Positions 23,082 to 32,418 of a stretch of 64,000 nt of DNA are shown piece by piece; position 1 is the stretch's first letter; each line of letters begins with the position of its first letter. Below the pieces are notes generated by a model. The model saw only the letters and a list, made by a program, of their open reading frames with translations, was not told the origin of the DNA and did not search any database. Where the stretch lies: NCBI GenBank assembly GCA_023627715.1, contig JAMAHW010000068.1, positions 62,001 to 126,000 on the forward strand, written 5' to 3'. This DNA comes from Periconia sp. R9002. Lineage: Eukaryota; Ascomycota; Dothideomycetes; Pleosporales; Periconiaceae. A program made the position numbers and the translations under genes.

Positions 23082-24482
23082 ATGGCCTCCAGACCTGCTG
23101 CTCGCGTCCTTCGCCAGGCTACCCGCCAATTGGCCGTGCCTGTGCAGAAGCGCACCTTTGTGTCTGCTCTCAACACCTCCACCGCCCGTTCTGCCCCCAA
23201 GGCCGCTGTGAACGCCTCGTTCCAGCAGGTTCGCGGTGTCAAGACCATTGACTTCGCCGGCACCAAGGAGGTTGTCTATGGTTGGTAGCCTCAATTGAAA
23301 AAAGATTTCATGTGAATGGCAACGCTAACCACCAGCTGACAGAGCGTGAGGACTACCCCAAGGAGAAGCTCCATGTAAGCCCACCACATCCCCCAATGGC
23401 ATCAATCGCATGTCCAATTCATCTCTCCGAGCTTCAACTGACCCAATTGGACAGGAATTCTTTAAGGACGACACCCTCGCCCTCATCGGCTACGGCTCCC
23501 AGGGTCACGGTCAGGGCCTTAACCTCCGCGACAACGGTCTCAACGTCATCGTCGGTGTGAGGAAGAACGGTGCCTCGTGGAAGGAGGCCGAGCAGGACGG
23601 CTGGGTCCCCGGCAAGAATCTGTTCGACATTGACGAGGCCATCAAGAAGTCGACCTACGTCATGAACTTGCTCTCTGATGCCGCCCAGTCCGAGACCTGG
23701 CCCGCCATCAAGCCCCTCATTACCAAGGAGAAGGTGCGTGTGCCTGGAATTCAGGTCGCTCTTTTCAAATGCTAATTTTTTTCCAGACCCTCTACTTCTC
23801 CCACGGTTTCTCCCCCGTCTTCAAGGACCTCACCAAGGTCGATGTGCCCGAGGGCATTGACGTCATCCTCGTTGCCCCCAAGGGCTCCGGCCGGACCGTG
23901 CGCAGTCTCTTCCGCGAGGGCCGCGGTATCAACTCTTCCATCGCCGTCTTCCAGGATGCCACTGGCAACGCCAAGGAGAAGGCCAAGGCCCTCGGTATCG
24001 CTGTCGGCTCTGGCTACCTCTACGAGACCACCTTCGAGAAGGAGGTCTACTCTGATCTCTATGGCGAGCGCGGCTGCTTGATGGGCGGCATCCACGGCAT
24101 GTTCCTTGCTCAGTACGAAGTGCTTCGTGAGCGTGGCCACTCTCCTTCCGAGGCCTTCAACGAGACCGTCGAGGAGGCCACCCAGTCCCTCTACCCTCTC
24201 ATTGGCGCCCACGGCATGGACTACATGTACGCAGCGTGCTCGACCACCGCCCGTCGCGGTGCCATTGACTGGAGCAAGCGCTTCAAGGAGACCCTCAAGC
24301 CCGTCTTCAACGACCTCTACGACTCTGTCCGTGACGGCAGCGAGACCAAGCGCTCCCTCGAGTTCAACTCGCAGGCCGACTACCGCGAGCAGTACAAGAA
24401 GGAGTTGGCCGAGATTGACGACCTCGAGATCTGGCGCGCCGGCAAGGCTGTGCGCAGCCTCCGTCCCGAGAACCAGAAATAA
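23082..24482 (+). CDS. ILV5: ketol-acid reductoisomerase, mitochondrial
   Basis: Second common step of isoleucine and valine synthesis (acetohydroxyacid isomeroreduction, NADPH and Mg2+). Exons 23082-23280, 23343-23374, 23455-23733 and 23787-24482 give 401 residues. The first about 50 residues are Arg/Ala-rich (MASRPAARVLRQATRQLAVP), a mitochondrial presequence. The NADPH Rossmann motif is LIGYGSQGHGQG. The C-terminal metal/substrate domain has the YLYETTFEKEVYSDLYGERGCLMGG segment and YMYAACSTTARRGAIDW. Exon 2 is only 32 nt. The strong C-ending codon bias and pyrimidine-rich promoter suggest high expression. Confidence 0.97.
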
Positions 24483-25812
24483 GCTGGTTGACTGATGGTT
24501 TACATTTGTTTTCATATTGGGCATATGGCGTTGGAGTTTAAATAGTCCATGTTGTTGCATCATGAGTCTTTATGCAGCTGTGCAATCGGGCACATATTTC
24601 CTCAATCGGGGTAACGGAAAAGGGAGGATTCAAAAAGTCGGGTCTTGTACCATACCATGCAATAACGTACCTATCAACAAACCAAAATGAATGTTAAGAA
24701 AAACAGTTTGATAATTTACCTGCTAAAGATTTATGTTCCATCTCATTTCGTGGTTCTTGTTAGACACTTTCTCCTCCTTCCCTTTGAATCATGAACTCAT
24801 TCGTTCGTCCAGATGTGCTAACGTTACATGTCCCATTTATTCATTGAATACATAAACAACATCAAAACGTGCCCACCAACACCTTTCGCAATGAATCCAT
24901 GTATGCTCGTTCGTAAGCTTCAACTATTGGGGTTATTTGGGATGAATACAACGCCCGTGTTTTATCTTTCTATCTTTTTTTTGTTATTTATAAGTGCGGA
25001 AAATGGAAATTATTAATTAGTCTTTGATTTCTGAACAATTCTTCCTATGTACTTTTAGTAGGTGAGATGGTGGGTTTGTTGTTGTACAGCTAGTTACTTC
25101 TTTACTGTTTGAAGAAAGGAGGGGGGAAGGGGTAAGAAGAGGAAGATGGTTGTTAGAGTGAATGGAGAGATGGGAGAAGGAACTTTTTTTTTTCTTTATT
25201 TATTCCTACTATTGCTTTTCGCATCTTTTGTATCCTTAGATAGTGATGGATTTATCTAAAAGGTGTTGGCAGTATATAATTTTCTATTTATGATTTGATG
25301 TTGCGAACTAAGATTTCATTATTCACACTTTGAGGAATAAAACGTGTATATGTACGTAAAGCATTCACACTTGTTTCACCTCTATGCTTAGTACATGCCA
25401 TTTGAATGTGTAGATGCTGAAGTGGATACATCATTGACATAAGCTACCAACTACAGTTATCTTTGGATTGGAATCATGATATTCACGGTTCGTATTGCTA
25501 TTTGTTCCCCCGCAATTGCGTGATCGCTTATCCTTATGTCCATGGATTTTGATATCAGGAACCACTCTTAGTAGTAGCACAGTCTCATAAAACTCTAAAG
25601 GATATATCCTACTGTTGGTATTGATTTTTAGTTTTCGTATCTTACGTGCAGTGCGCGGCTCAATCTGATTCGAGAAAGAACAAGTCACAAGTGGAGCCGA
25701 AGGGCGTACAAACACCCGATTTGCTGGCCAGTCCACAAAGCTGCAGATACTCATGTTATAACAAGCTGGAGACGAAACCTCCAAAAAACATCATCCCCTC
25801 CAAACAGCCACA
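24483..25812. other. AT-rich intergenic region, nothing recognised
   Basis: 1.3 kb between ILV5 and the monooxygenase gene. AT-rich with poly-T runs; open frames are short and have no domain. Confidence 0.5.
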
Positions 25813-27432
25813 ATGTCCTCGTCTCCCCACTACGATGCCCTAATCGTCGGCGCCGGCTTCGCAGGAATCCACCAACTCTACACGTTGCGCCGCCAGCTGC
25901 ACCTCTCAGTCCTCCTGATCGACTCCGCGTCCGACGTAGGCGGGACCTGGTACTGGAACCGCTACCCCGGCGCCTCCTCCGACGTGCACTCGCACGTCTA
26001 CCGGTTCTCCTGGGATAAAGAGCTATTGCGCACTGCGCCGTGGGAGAAGTGGTACTTGACCCAGCCTGAGGTGCAGCGGTACTTGACGAGCGTGGTGGAT
26101 CGGCATGATCTGCGGCGGGATATCAAATTCGAGACGACGTTCACGGGCGCGGTTTGGGATGAGGAGAGGGAGGTGTGGATTGTGAGGACGGTTTGCGAGG
26201 AGGGGGAGGAGGTGTTTACGTGTCTGTTTTTGGTCACGGCGCTGGGTGCGTTGTCGAGGAGGAATTATCCAGATGTTAAGGGGTTGGATGTGTTTAAGGG
26301 GGAGGTGTTTCACACGGCGTCTGGACAGACGTGGCCTGAGGCGCGGGATTTTAGAGGGAAGAGGGTGGGGATTGTTGGGAATGGGTCGACGGGGAGTCAG
26401 CTTCTTGTTGCTTTGGCGAAGGAGGCAGAGCATGTTACTAGTTTTCAGCGGACGCCGCAGTGGAATGTACCCAATGGAAACCGACGCGTCACTGAACAAG
26501 AGCGCGAAGAAGTCAATGCGAACTACGACATCATCTGGCACGATGTGCGCAACTCGGCCGTCGCGTTCGGGTTCCCAGAAGCTACGATCCAGACGTTCAG
26601 CGTCGACGACGAGGAACGGAACAGAAGATTCCAAGACGCATGGGACAAAGGGAACGGGTTCCGCTTCATGTTCGGCGTGTTCGGAGACACAACCACAGAC
26701 AAAGCCGCCAACGACGCCGCCTGTGCCTTCATCAAGCGCAAAATCGAACAAACCGTCTCGGATCCAGAAACCAGGCGGAAACTCATCCCCACCGAACCCT
26801 ACGCTCGACGTCCGATCTGCAACGACGGGTACTACGAAACCTTCAACCGCCCCAACGTCTCCCTCGTCTCGCTCCGCGAAACCCCCTTCACTGAACTCAC
26901 CCCCACCGGCGCCAAAACCGCCGATGGCGTCGAGCATGAACTCGACGTCCTCATCTTCGCGACCGGCTTCGACGCCGTGATGGGTAGTTACCGCGACCTC
27001 TCGATCCGCGGACGCGGCGGGTACACGTTGAACGAACACTGGACATCGAACCGCCCGTCCTCATACCTCGGTTTCTCGTACCCTGGCTTCCCGAATCTCT
27101 TCACCATCAGCGGCCCGCATCACCCGTTCACGAACGCGCCCCCGCAGATTGAAGCACAGGTGGAGTTTATTACGGAGTTGGTGGGCTGGGTTGGGGTGAG
27201 GGGGACGGTGGAGGCGACGAGGGAGGCGGAGGAGTGGTTCACGCGGTTGAGTGATGGGTTTGTGGAGGGGAGTGTTTTTCGGGAGGTGGGCGGGTGGGTG
27301 TTTGGAGGTAATGTGGTGGGGAAGGGGCGGTGGAATGTTCTTTGGTTTGGGGGGTTGAGGAGGTATCGGGAGGTTTTGGAGGGTGTGAAGGAGAAGGGGT
27401 TTGAGGGGTTTGTTGTGAAGCGTTTGAATTAG
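25813..27432 (+). CDS. FAD-dependent Baeyer-Villiger-type monooxygenase
   Basis: Single-exon 539-residue flavoprotein. The FAD-binding motif GAGFAG is at residues 13-18, followed by SDVGGTWYWNRYPGASSDVHSHVY, the block characteristic of cyclohexanone/cyclopentanone monooxygenase relatives. The Baeyer-Villiger fingerprint appears as FKGEVFHTASGQTWP, slightly longer than the classic F-x-G-x3-H-x3-W-P spacing. The NADPH site is GIVGNGSTGSQ; the late ATGFDAV and TISGPHHPFTNAP blocks also fit. It inserts one oxygen next to a ketone or acts on a related substrate; the substrate cannot be read from sequence. GC at third positions is high in the middle and end, unlike its AT-rich flanks. It stands alone, 6.7 kb from the second such gene at 32.4-34.5 kb. 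Confidence 0.93.
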   Translation: MSSSPHYDALIVGAGFAGIHQLYTLRRQLHLSVLLIDSASDVGGTWYWNRYPGASSDVHSHVYRFSWDKELLRTAPWEKWYLTQPEVQRYLTSVVDRHDLRRDIKFETTFTGAVWDEEREVWIVRTVCEEGEEVFTCLFLVTALGALSRRNYPDVKGLDVFKGEVFHTASGQTWPEARDFRGKRVGIVGNGSTGSQLLVALAKEAEHVTSFQRTPQWNVPNGNRRVTEQEREEVNANYDIIWHDVRNSAVAFGFPEATIQTFSVDDEERNRRFQDAWDKGNGFRFMFGVFGDTTTDKAANDAACAFIKRKIEQTVSDPETRRKLIPTEPYARRPICNDGYYETFNRPNVSLVSLRETPFTELTPTGAKTADGVEHELDVLIFATGFDAVMGSYRDLSIRGRGGYTLNEHWTSNRPSSYLGFSYPGFPNLFTISGPHHPFTNAPPQIEAQVEFITELVGWVGVRGTVEATREAEEWFTRLSDGFVEGSVFREVGGWVFGGNVVGKGRWNVLWFGGLRRYREVLEGVKEKGFEGFVVKRLN

Positions 27433-27938
27433 TTTGGAAATTATTGAGGATTCTCATTTTTGTACCTTAGTTATCGCTCACGTGCTGTCTTTTTTGTTTT
27501 CCTTTTTTTGTGTGTTTGATAGTAATCTTGTTTTTTGTATGGGTAGAGGTACCCTTAGTACTGCGGTACTATGAAATATCCAAATCTGATCTGGTACCTT
27601 AGTTGCTTGTTTGGGCCATATTTTTCGAACTTTGTTTCGCGTCATTTGCGCATTCGATGTACACATCGCTGTAGTCCAGGGACCTTTTCGACCTTCCCCA
27701 TGGGGTTGCATCGCCAAGGCGGAAAAGCATCGATCGCGACATCATTACCCCTCTGCTAAGACGTCGTTCACCATTCAAGCTTTGGGGTACAGCGGCATCC
27801 TTTCTCAATGGAGGAATGCGCAAGAGAAATGGGAAGATAAGAGCCATGGCGATATCAAGTCACTATAAAAACCGTTGTGGCGCACTTCAACGTCCAACCC
27901 CACGTTAACTTCATCACTGACGAGAAGCTTGAGCGAAG
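27433..27938. other. intergenic between monooxygenase and carboxypeptidase
   Basis: 506 bp. A small inverted AGTACTGCGGTACT lies near 27557 and similar GTACC(C)TTAGT strings recur at about 27460, 27550 and 27595. Nothing else recognised. Confidence 0.4.
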
Positions 27939-29336
27939 ATGAAGGTTTTCGCAATATCACTGATAGCTCAAGTAGTAGCCGCTTCGTCGGTCTTCCGGCC
28001 TGTCGAGCGGAGTAACGTCCCTGTTAGTTACCATGGCCACCACGTGTACAGCATCACACCATCCTCCCGTAAAGAAGCAAACAACCTGGTGAAGCGCTTC
28101 GAAGAGTACCCAAGCCACTTCTCCCGCGATGAATTCCTAGTCGTGATCCCGCCCTCCAAAGTCCCCGAATTCAACGCCCTGAACCTAAACAGCCGCCTGC
28201 TAAACTCCGACCTGGGCAAATCAATCCACGACGCAGACAAACCACCTCTCTACAAGAGAAACCTCCACGCAAACGGCACCCTCCCTGATCCCTCATGGTT
28301 CGACACGTATCACGCCTACGCCGACCACCTGCAGTACTGGGACGACCTTGTCGCGACGCTGCCTAGCAACTGGGAGAAGTTTTCGATTGGAGCGAGCTAC
28401 GAGAACCGCACCATCTGGGCGTATCACCTCTTCGGCGATGACTCTCGTGTCAAAGGTGCAAAAGCTGAAGATAAGCCGGTCATCCTGTGGCATGCGACGG
28501 TGCATGCGAGGGAGTGGATCAGCACCGCCGTGATTGAGTACCTTGCGTATCAGCTCGTTGATGGGTATCTAAAGGGCGACGAGGAGGTGTTGGGGTTTTT
28601 GAACACATACGATTTTTACCTGGTACCGTTCCATAATCCTGACGGTAAGTCACTACTTCTGTCTCTCCCAATCTCAGAGCGCACGAATAAGATACTAACA
28701 CTCCCCCCAAAAGGCTTCGTCTACACCCAAACCACAGACCGTCTCTGGCGCAAAAATCGCCAACCCAGACCAAACACAACCTGCATCGGGACCGACGGCA
28801 ACCGGAATTGGCCCTTCCAATGGAACGCGTCCGACCCCGACGGCGCCGCACCCGCCGGACCCTGCGGGCAAACCTTCCACGGCCTCGCCCCCGGCGACAC
28901 CCCCGAGAACCAAGCCCTCACCTCCCTCTCGTCCCGCCTCGCCTCGACCACCTTCGGCATCCGCAGCTTCATCGACTGGCACAGCTATGGCCAGCAAGTC
29001 GGCACCCCCTTCGGCTACACGTGTGACGAGTTCCCCGTTAACGTAGAACGCATGCTGCAAGTCGCCAATGGCACCGCGCGAGCCATTGAGGCGGCGAGCA
29101 CGCGGGGCAGCGTGTATGAAGCGGGGGTGGGGTGTGAGATTATTTACTTCTCGGCGGGGAATTCGAGGGATTATCATTATGGCGTTTGGGGGGCGAATCA
29201 TTCGTGGACGCTCGAGTTGAGTCCCAAGGAGGCGAGTGAGGGTGGGTTTGTGCTGCCGCCGGAGCAGATTTGGCCGGTTGTGAGGGAGCAGTGGGCTGGG
29301 CAGCGGTGGTTGTTGGGGAATGTTACGGTGGATTAG
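27939..29336 (+). CDS. secreted zinc metallocarboxypeptidase (peptidase M14A)
   Basis: Exons 27939-28644 and 28714-29336 give 442 residues; the 69-nt intron is a multiple of three and has no stop, so an unspliced frame also reads through. Signal peptide MKVFAISLIAQVVAASS, then an activation propeptide (about 20-120) of the carboxypeptidase A type. The catalytic domain has the zinc motif in HATVHAREWIS (His-x-x-Glu), the substrate-binding GTDGNRNWPFQW, the third zinc ligand in FIDWHSYGQQ, and the general base in HSWTLELSP. Several N-glycosylation sequons fit secretion. It should remove C-terminal residues from extracellular peptides. Splicing at the intron restores NPDGFVYTQTTDRLWRKNR, the conserved family block. 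Confidence 0.95.
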   Translation: MKVFAISLIAQVVAASSVFRPVERSNVPVSYHGHHVYSITPSSRKEANNLVKRFEEYPSHFSRDEFLVVIPPSKVPEFNALNLNSRLLNSDLGKSIHDADKPPLYKRNLHANGTLPDPSWFDTYHAYADHLQYWDDLVATLPSNWEKFSIGASYENRTIWAYHLFGDDSRVKGAKAEDKPVILWHATVHAREWISTAVIEYLAYQLVDGYLKGDEEVLGFLNTYDFYLVPFHNPDGKSLLLSLPISERTNKILTLPPKGFVYTQTTDRLWRKNRQPRPNTTCIGTDGNRNWPFQWNASDPDGAAPAGPCGQTFHGLAPGDTPENQALTSLSSRLASTTFGIRSFIDWHSYGQQVGTPFGYTCDEFPVNVERMLQVANGTARAIEAASTRGSVYEAGVGCEIIYFSAGNSRDYHYGVWGANHSWTLELSPKEASEGGFVLPPEQIWPVVREQWAGQRWLLGNVTVD

Positions 29337-29824
29337 TGGGTTGGGGATGTGGATTGGGATGTGGAGATTGGTATATAGCATCAGGGATAAACTAGGATTC
29401 AATTGCAAGAGGGAACGCTATGATTTTTGAGGTGTCCCGATTCATTCTTTTGTTGTTAGGGTGGCCCTGTGTTTGGGGTTATATCTTTTTGAAAATTTGT
29501 TTTGTCTGGGTATGAATACCTGGGTAATACTTTGAGTAGCATTCTTTCTTTTAAGGAACCAAAATTATATGCAATATGGCGTAGAGAATTGATAACTTTT
29601 TGGAATGCGCTTCAACTACTCACGAGAATGCAACCTTTCGATCATTGTTTTGGTCGGGGCAGAGATAGGTCTGAAGAAAACTTTAATACTATTAATTGAT
29701 TATCCAAAAATCACAATAGTGGAAAGAATTCTGAAAGATTAGTTTCCTACCCGATGCATGAAATGACACGGATACGCTCCATCAACTACCGTCTCAATTG
29801 AACTGCTGTAAAGAAGACCTCTGC
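29337..29824. other. convergent intergenic region
   Basis: 488 bp between the carboxypeptidase stop and the dehydrogenase stop. AT-rich; nothing recognised. Confidence 0.45.
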
Positions 29825-30999
29825 TTAAACGTAAGCCTCGGCCTGCGTCTCACACCACTTAACAAATTTGGCGGCAACGCCTCCGCCTTGTTCTCCCTCG
29901 TCTTTCAAAGAATTTTCGACGTCGGCAGGAAGACTGCCGAATCGACCCCACGGGTAGACATAAGAGCCGCTTCGATCAGGTGTTAGCTCGGGCGTGACTG
30001 CGGCCCACAGCTCAGTGTACGCCCCATACACCGCTGGGAAGAAGATGAATTTTTTCTGAGGACCGATGTTAGCCGTGGGTGCCCTCAAGTTCAACTTTTT
30101 GATAAAGAAATAGGTTTGTACTTGCCATGAAAGTTACAGCGAACCCCTCCCAGTGCCTCTGCAGCTCGCTCCGCAGATTCCCAGGATTGAAGGCCGCATG
30201 CACAATGCCCGTCTTGGGCGTCTCTTTTGCGTAAATCTTGGAGAGGAAGGCGTTTCCCGTTTTCGTCTGTCCGTAACTCAACAGACGGTCTTGATCTTTT
30301 GGTCGCCCGGCTTCGTCGAGTATCATACCCCCCGGCCTGGGGGACGAGACGTGCACGCCCATGGATGCGGCCCATAGCACACGTACACTCCCGGTTGGAG
30401 AGCTGGAGGCGGTTTCGCTCAGAATCGGAGTTAGTAAGCGGTAGAGAAAGGCTGGGGCAATGCAGTTGGTTTGGTTGTGGATGTCGTTGTAGCGAGGTTC
30501 ATCGCTCCCTTGCAACAAGATCTGCGAGTTAGAACGAGTCAGTAAAATGAGAATTTCCATGCGAAAGGCTAAGTTGTTTGATGAGGCTTGTACATACGCC
30601 TGCGTTGTTGACAAGTACATCCAATCGGTCGTTTTGAGCAAGGAACGCTTCGACACCAGACTTCACAGTCGATAGATCAGTAAAGTCCATCGTAAGGAAC
30701 TCCAAACGACCTGAGCTTTTAGGGGAAGCTTTGCGGATTCTTTCGATGGCTGCGGACGCTTTGGATTGCGAACGGCCTGCTATGTAGACTGTTGCATTGC
30801 GATCGTAAAGGATACGGCATAGCTCGTAGCCAATGCCGGCGTATCCACCGGTCACAATGAAAACCTAAGAATTATCTGTCAGCTCTTTGAAAATCACAAA
30901 TTGGATTGAATCACGTACTCGACCAGCCTGATCAGGACAGCTCTTCTCCGTAATGGCCGGTTTAGGGATAAAAAAAGATTGGCTGAAAGCTGCGCCCAT
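29825..30999 (-). CDS. short-chain dehydrogenase/reductase (cluster member)
   Basis: Exons 30999-30919, 30864-30598, 30521-30138 and 30055-29825 give 320 residues; introns are 54, 76 and 82 nt. Cofactor motif TGGYAGIG, then VNNAG at the exon 2/3 junction, the catalytic Ser in LWAASMGVH and Tyr-x3-Lys as SYGQTK. The tail AVYGAYTELWAAVTPEL is typical of fungal retinol/WW-oxidoreductase-like SDRs. For the last intron a GTAACT donor at 30137 keeps the frame, while the stronger-looking GTACAA at 30121 does not. Co-oriented with the EthD and monooxygenase genes upstream; it may interconvert an alcohol and a ketone before or after Baeyer-Villiger oxidation (inference). The promoter carries the inverted-repeat element at 31198-31356. 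Confidence 0.9.
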
Positions 31000-31197
31000 G
31001 GTGGAGAGTTGATCCCAAGCACCGCACGAGCGCACTTGAAAAATGACACAAGTTTTGAGAAATTACGAGACTTAAGAAGCGTGGCGATGTCTGTCACAAG
31101 ATGATGAGGGGTGGAGGGAAATAACACTTTTATATCCGCCCCTTTTCGGACGAGTTTAGGCCAGTCGGACTAATGCCGGTTTGGTAGCTCCCAATCA

Positions 31198-31356
31198 TAC
31201 AGAGGGGTGACACGCCGGGAGGACACATATCGGGTAGCTAGTGTACTAGGCGTTATTAGCAAATCAAATATAGCGGGCATAGGTCGCAGAAGCTCTAATT
31301 CGTAGAACACCTTAGTCCTCCCGATATATGACCTCCCAGCGTGTCACCCCTCTGTA
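31198..31356. mobile_element. TA-flanked terminal-inverted-repeat element (MITE-like)
   Basis: The outer 37 bases at 31198-31234 and 31320-31356 are inverted copies with 3 mismatches. Without the outermost TA the repeat starts CAGAGGGGTGACACGC, and a TA dinucleotide sits outside each end, as expected for a Tc1/mariner-type target duplication. The 85 bases between show no coding potential. A non-autonomous mariner-type element is the best guess; a large palindromic regulatory site is the alternative. It lies 199 bp upstream of the dehydrogenase ATG. Confidence 0.55.
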
Positions 31357-31670
31357 CACTCGCTTACAGTAGCAATTATAGAGGCCGGTGACATCACCAA
31401 TTGCGTGTACGCTTCGTAGTATTTCACGTGGATCAGGCGATGTCGCAGACATGATTGATGTTAGTCATGACATGTGGGTTTCTCGGTTATATTTGGACGA
31501 ACGACGGGACGAATCTACCCAAGCGCGTCAGCAATTCGCAGATATTTGGACGAATATTCCCATCAACATATAAATGAAACCCATCAGCATAACCTTGTCA
31601 TGCACCATCAGCAACCCGACCCCTGCTTATCAGATCATCACTAAGAAAACGTTGCTGCCTAAACAGCAAT

Positions 31671-32220
31671 TCATAATGCTTTTCCGTGTTCCACATGATG
31701 CTCCTCATATCCAATACTCCGCCTCACACTCGTCAAGTCCACAAGCGCCGCCTCGTCAGGCTTCGCAAAGGCCTCAAAGAAATCATCTTCGACGAGCCTC
31801 CTCAAGGTATCCAGATCGGGGACCACTACTTCCGCATGGCCGTCAAAGTCTAGGATGCCGGCGTCGTCGTGGATTCCGAGGGCTTGAGTAGTGAGATCGG
31901 GAGGAGCGTGGTACTAGATGATGCCTTGTCAGAGCAGATCTTCTCAAGCATAATTGTTCAAGGTGGTCTAGTGATAATGCTCACCTGCGTATAGCGATAT
32001 ATCCCTCTCTCCGCAAGCCAGTTTTTTACTAGTTTTCCGTGGACATTGGACCAGCGTCTGTCTTTTATGTCAATCATGGTCGTTGGACTGTGCTCGAGGC
32101 CAAATCTTACTCATGAAACTCTTCCGTCGTCAACGACAGATGCTTCTTCACGTAGATGTCGAGTCTGATCATTTGGCTTTTTATTGGGGTTGATGTAGTA
32201 TCTCCGTTGTTCTCAGACAT
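31671..32220 (-). CDS. EthD-domain (dimeric alpha-beta barrel) protein
   Basis: Exons 32220-32111, 32057-31985 and 31913-31671 give 141 residues; introns are 53 and 71 nt. After a short Ser/Thr leader the frame reads MIRLDIYVKKHLSLTTEEFHERWSNVHGKL, then NWLAERGIYRYTQ, the EthD hallmark with the conserved His of the W-x-x-x-H segment. The second half has DFDGHAEVVVPDLDTLRRLVEDDFFEAF and VGYEEHH-like residues. EthD-like proteins occur in ether/aromatic degradation and as small cyclases, dehydratases or decarboxylases in fungal polyketide pathways. Single-domain, cytosolic, no signal peptide. It starts 198 bp after the stop of the co-oriented monooxygenase, so a shared pathway is likely. Exact reaction unknown. 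Confidence 0.88.
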
Positions 32221-32418
32221 TGTAGAAAGTCTTGACTGAGTCCAAAGGGAACTGAAATAAACATTAGTGGATGGTGATAGAGATTTGGCAGAGCCCCGAT
32301 GTTGTCTTATGCCCCACCTTGAGGTGCGGCGTAGTTGTCTCAACTATGAATGGGGAAGCGTTGGGGCCATTAATTGAAACTTTTCCCCATTTCTTCAATG
32401 ACCTAAGCTCGCGTTATC

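Noticed and set aside
23772..24563. 263-residue minus frame opposite ILV5
   Set aside because: Produced by the strong C-ending codon bias of ILV5 on the other strand; leucine/valine/glycine-rich translation without motifs.
26023..27039. 338-residue minus frame opposite the monooxygenase
   Set aside because: Shadow of a GC-rich coding exon; low-complexity Arg/Pro translation.
27540..27610. Short GTACC/AGTACT repeats after the first monooxygenase gene
   Set aside because: Too short and too common to call an element.
28695..29408. 237-residue minus frame opposite the carboxypeptidase
   Set aside because: Antisense shadow; the plus strand has all M14 catalytic residues.
30056..30121. GTACAA donor for the last intron of the 30-kb SDR
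   Set aside because: It shifts the frame; the GTAACT donor at 30137 keeps it and fits the family.
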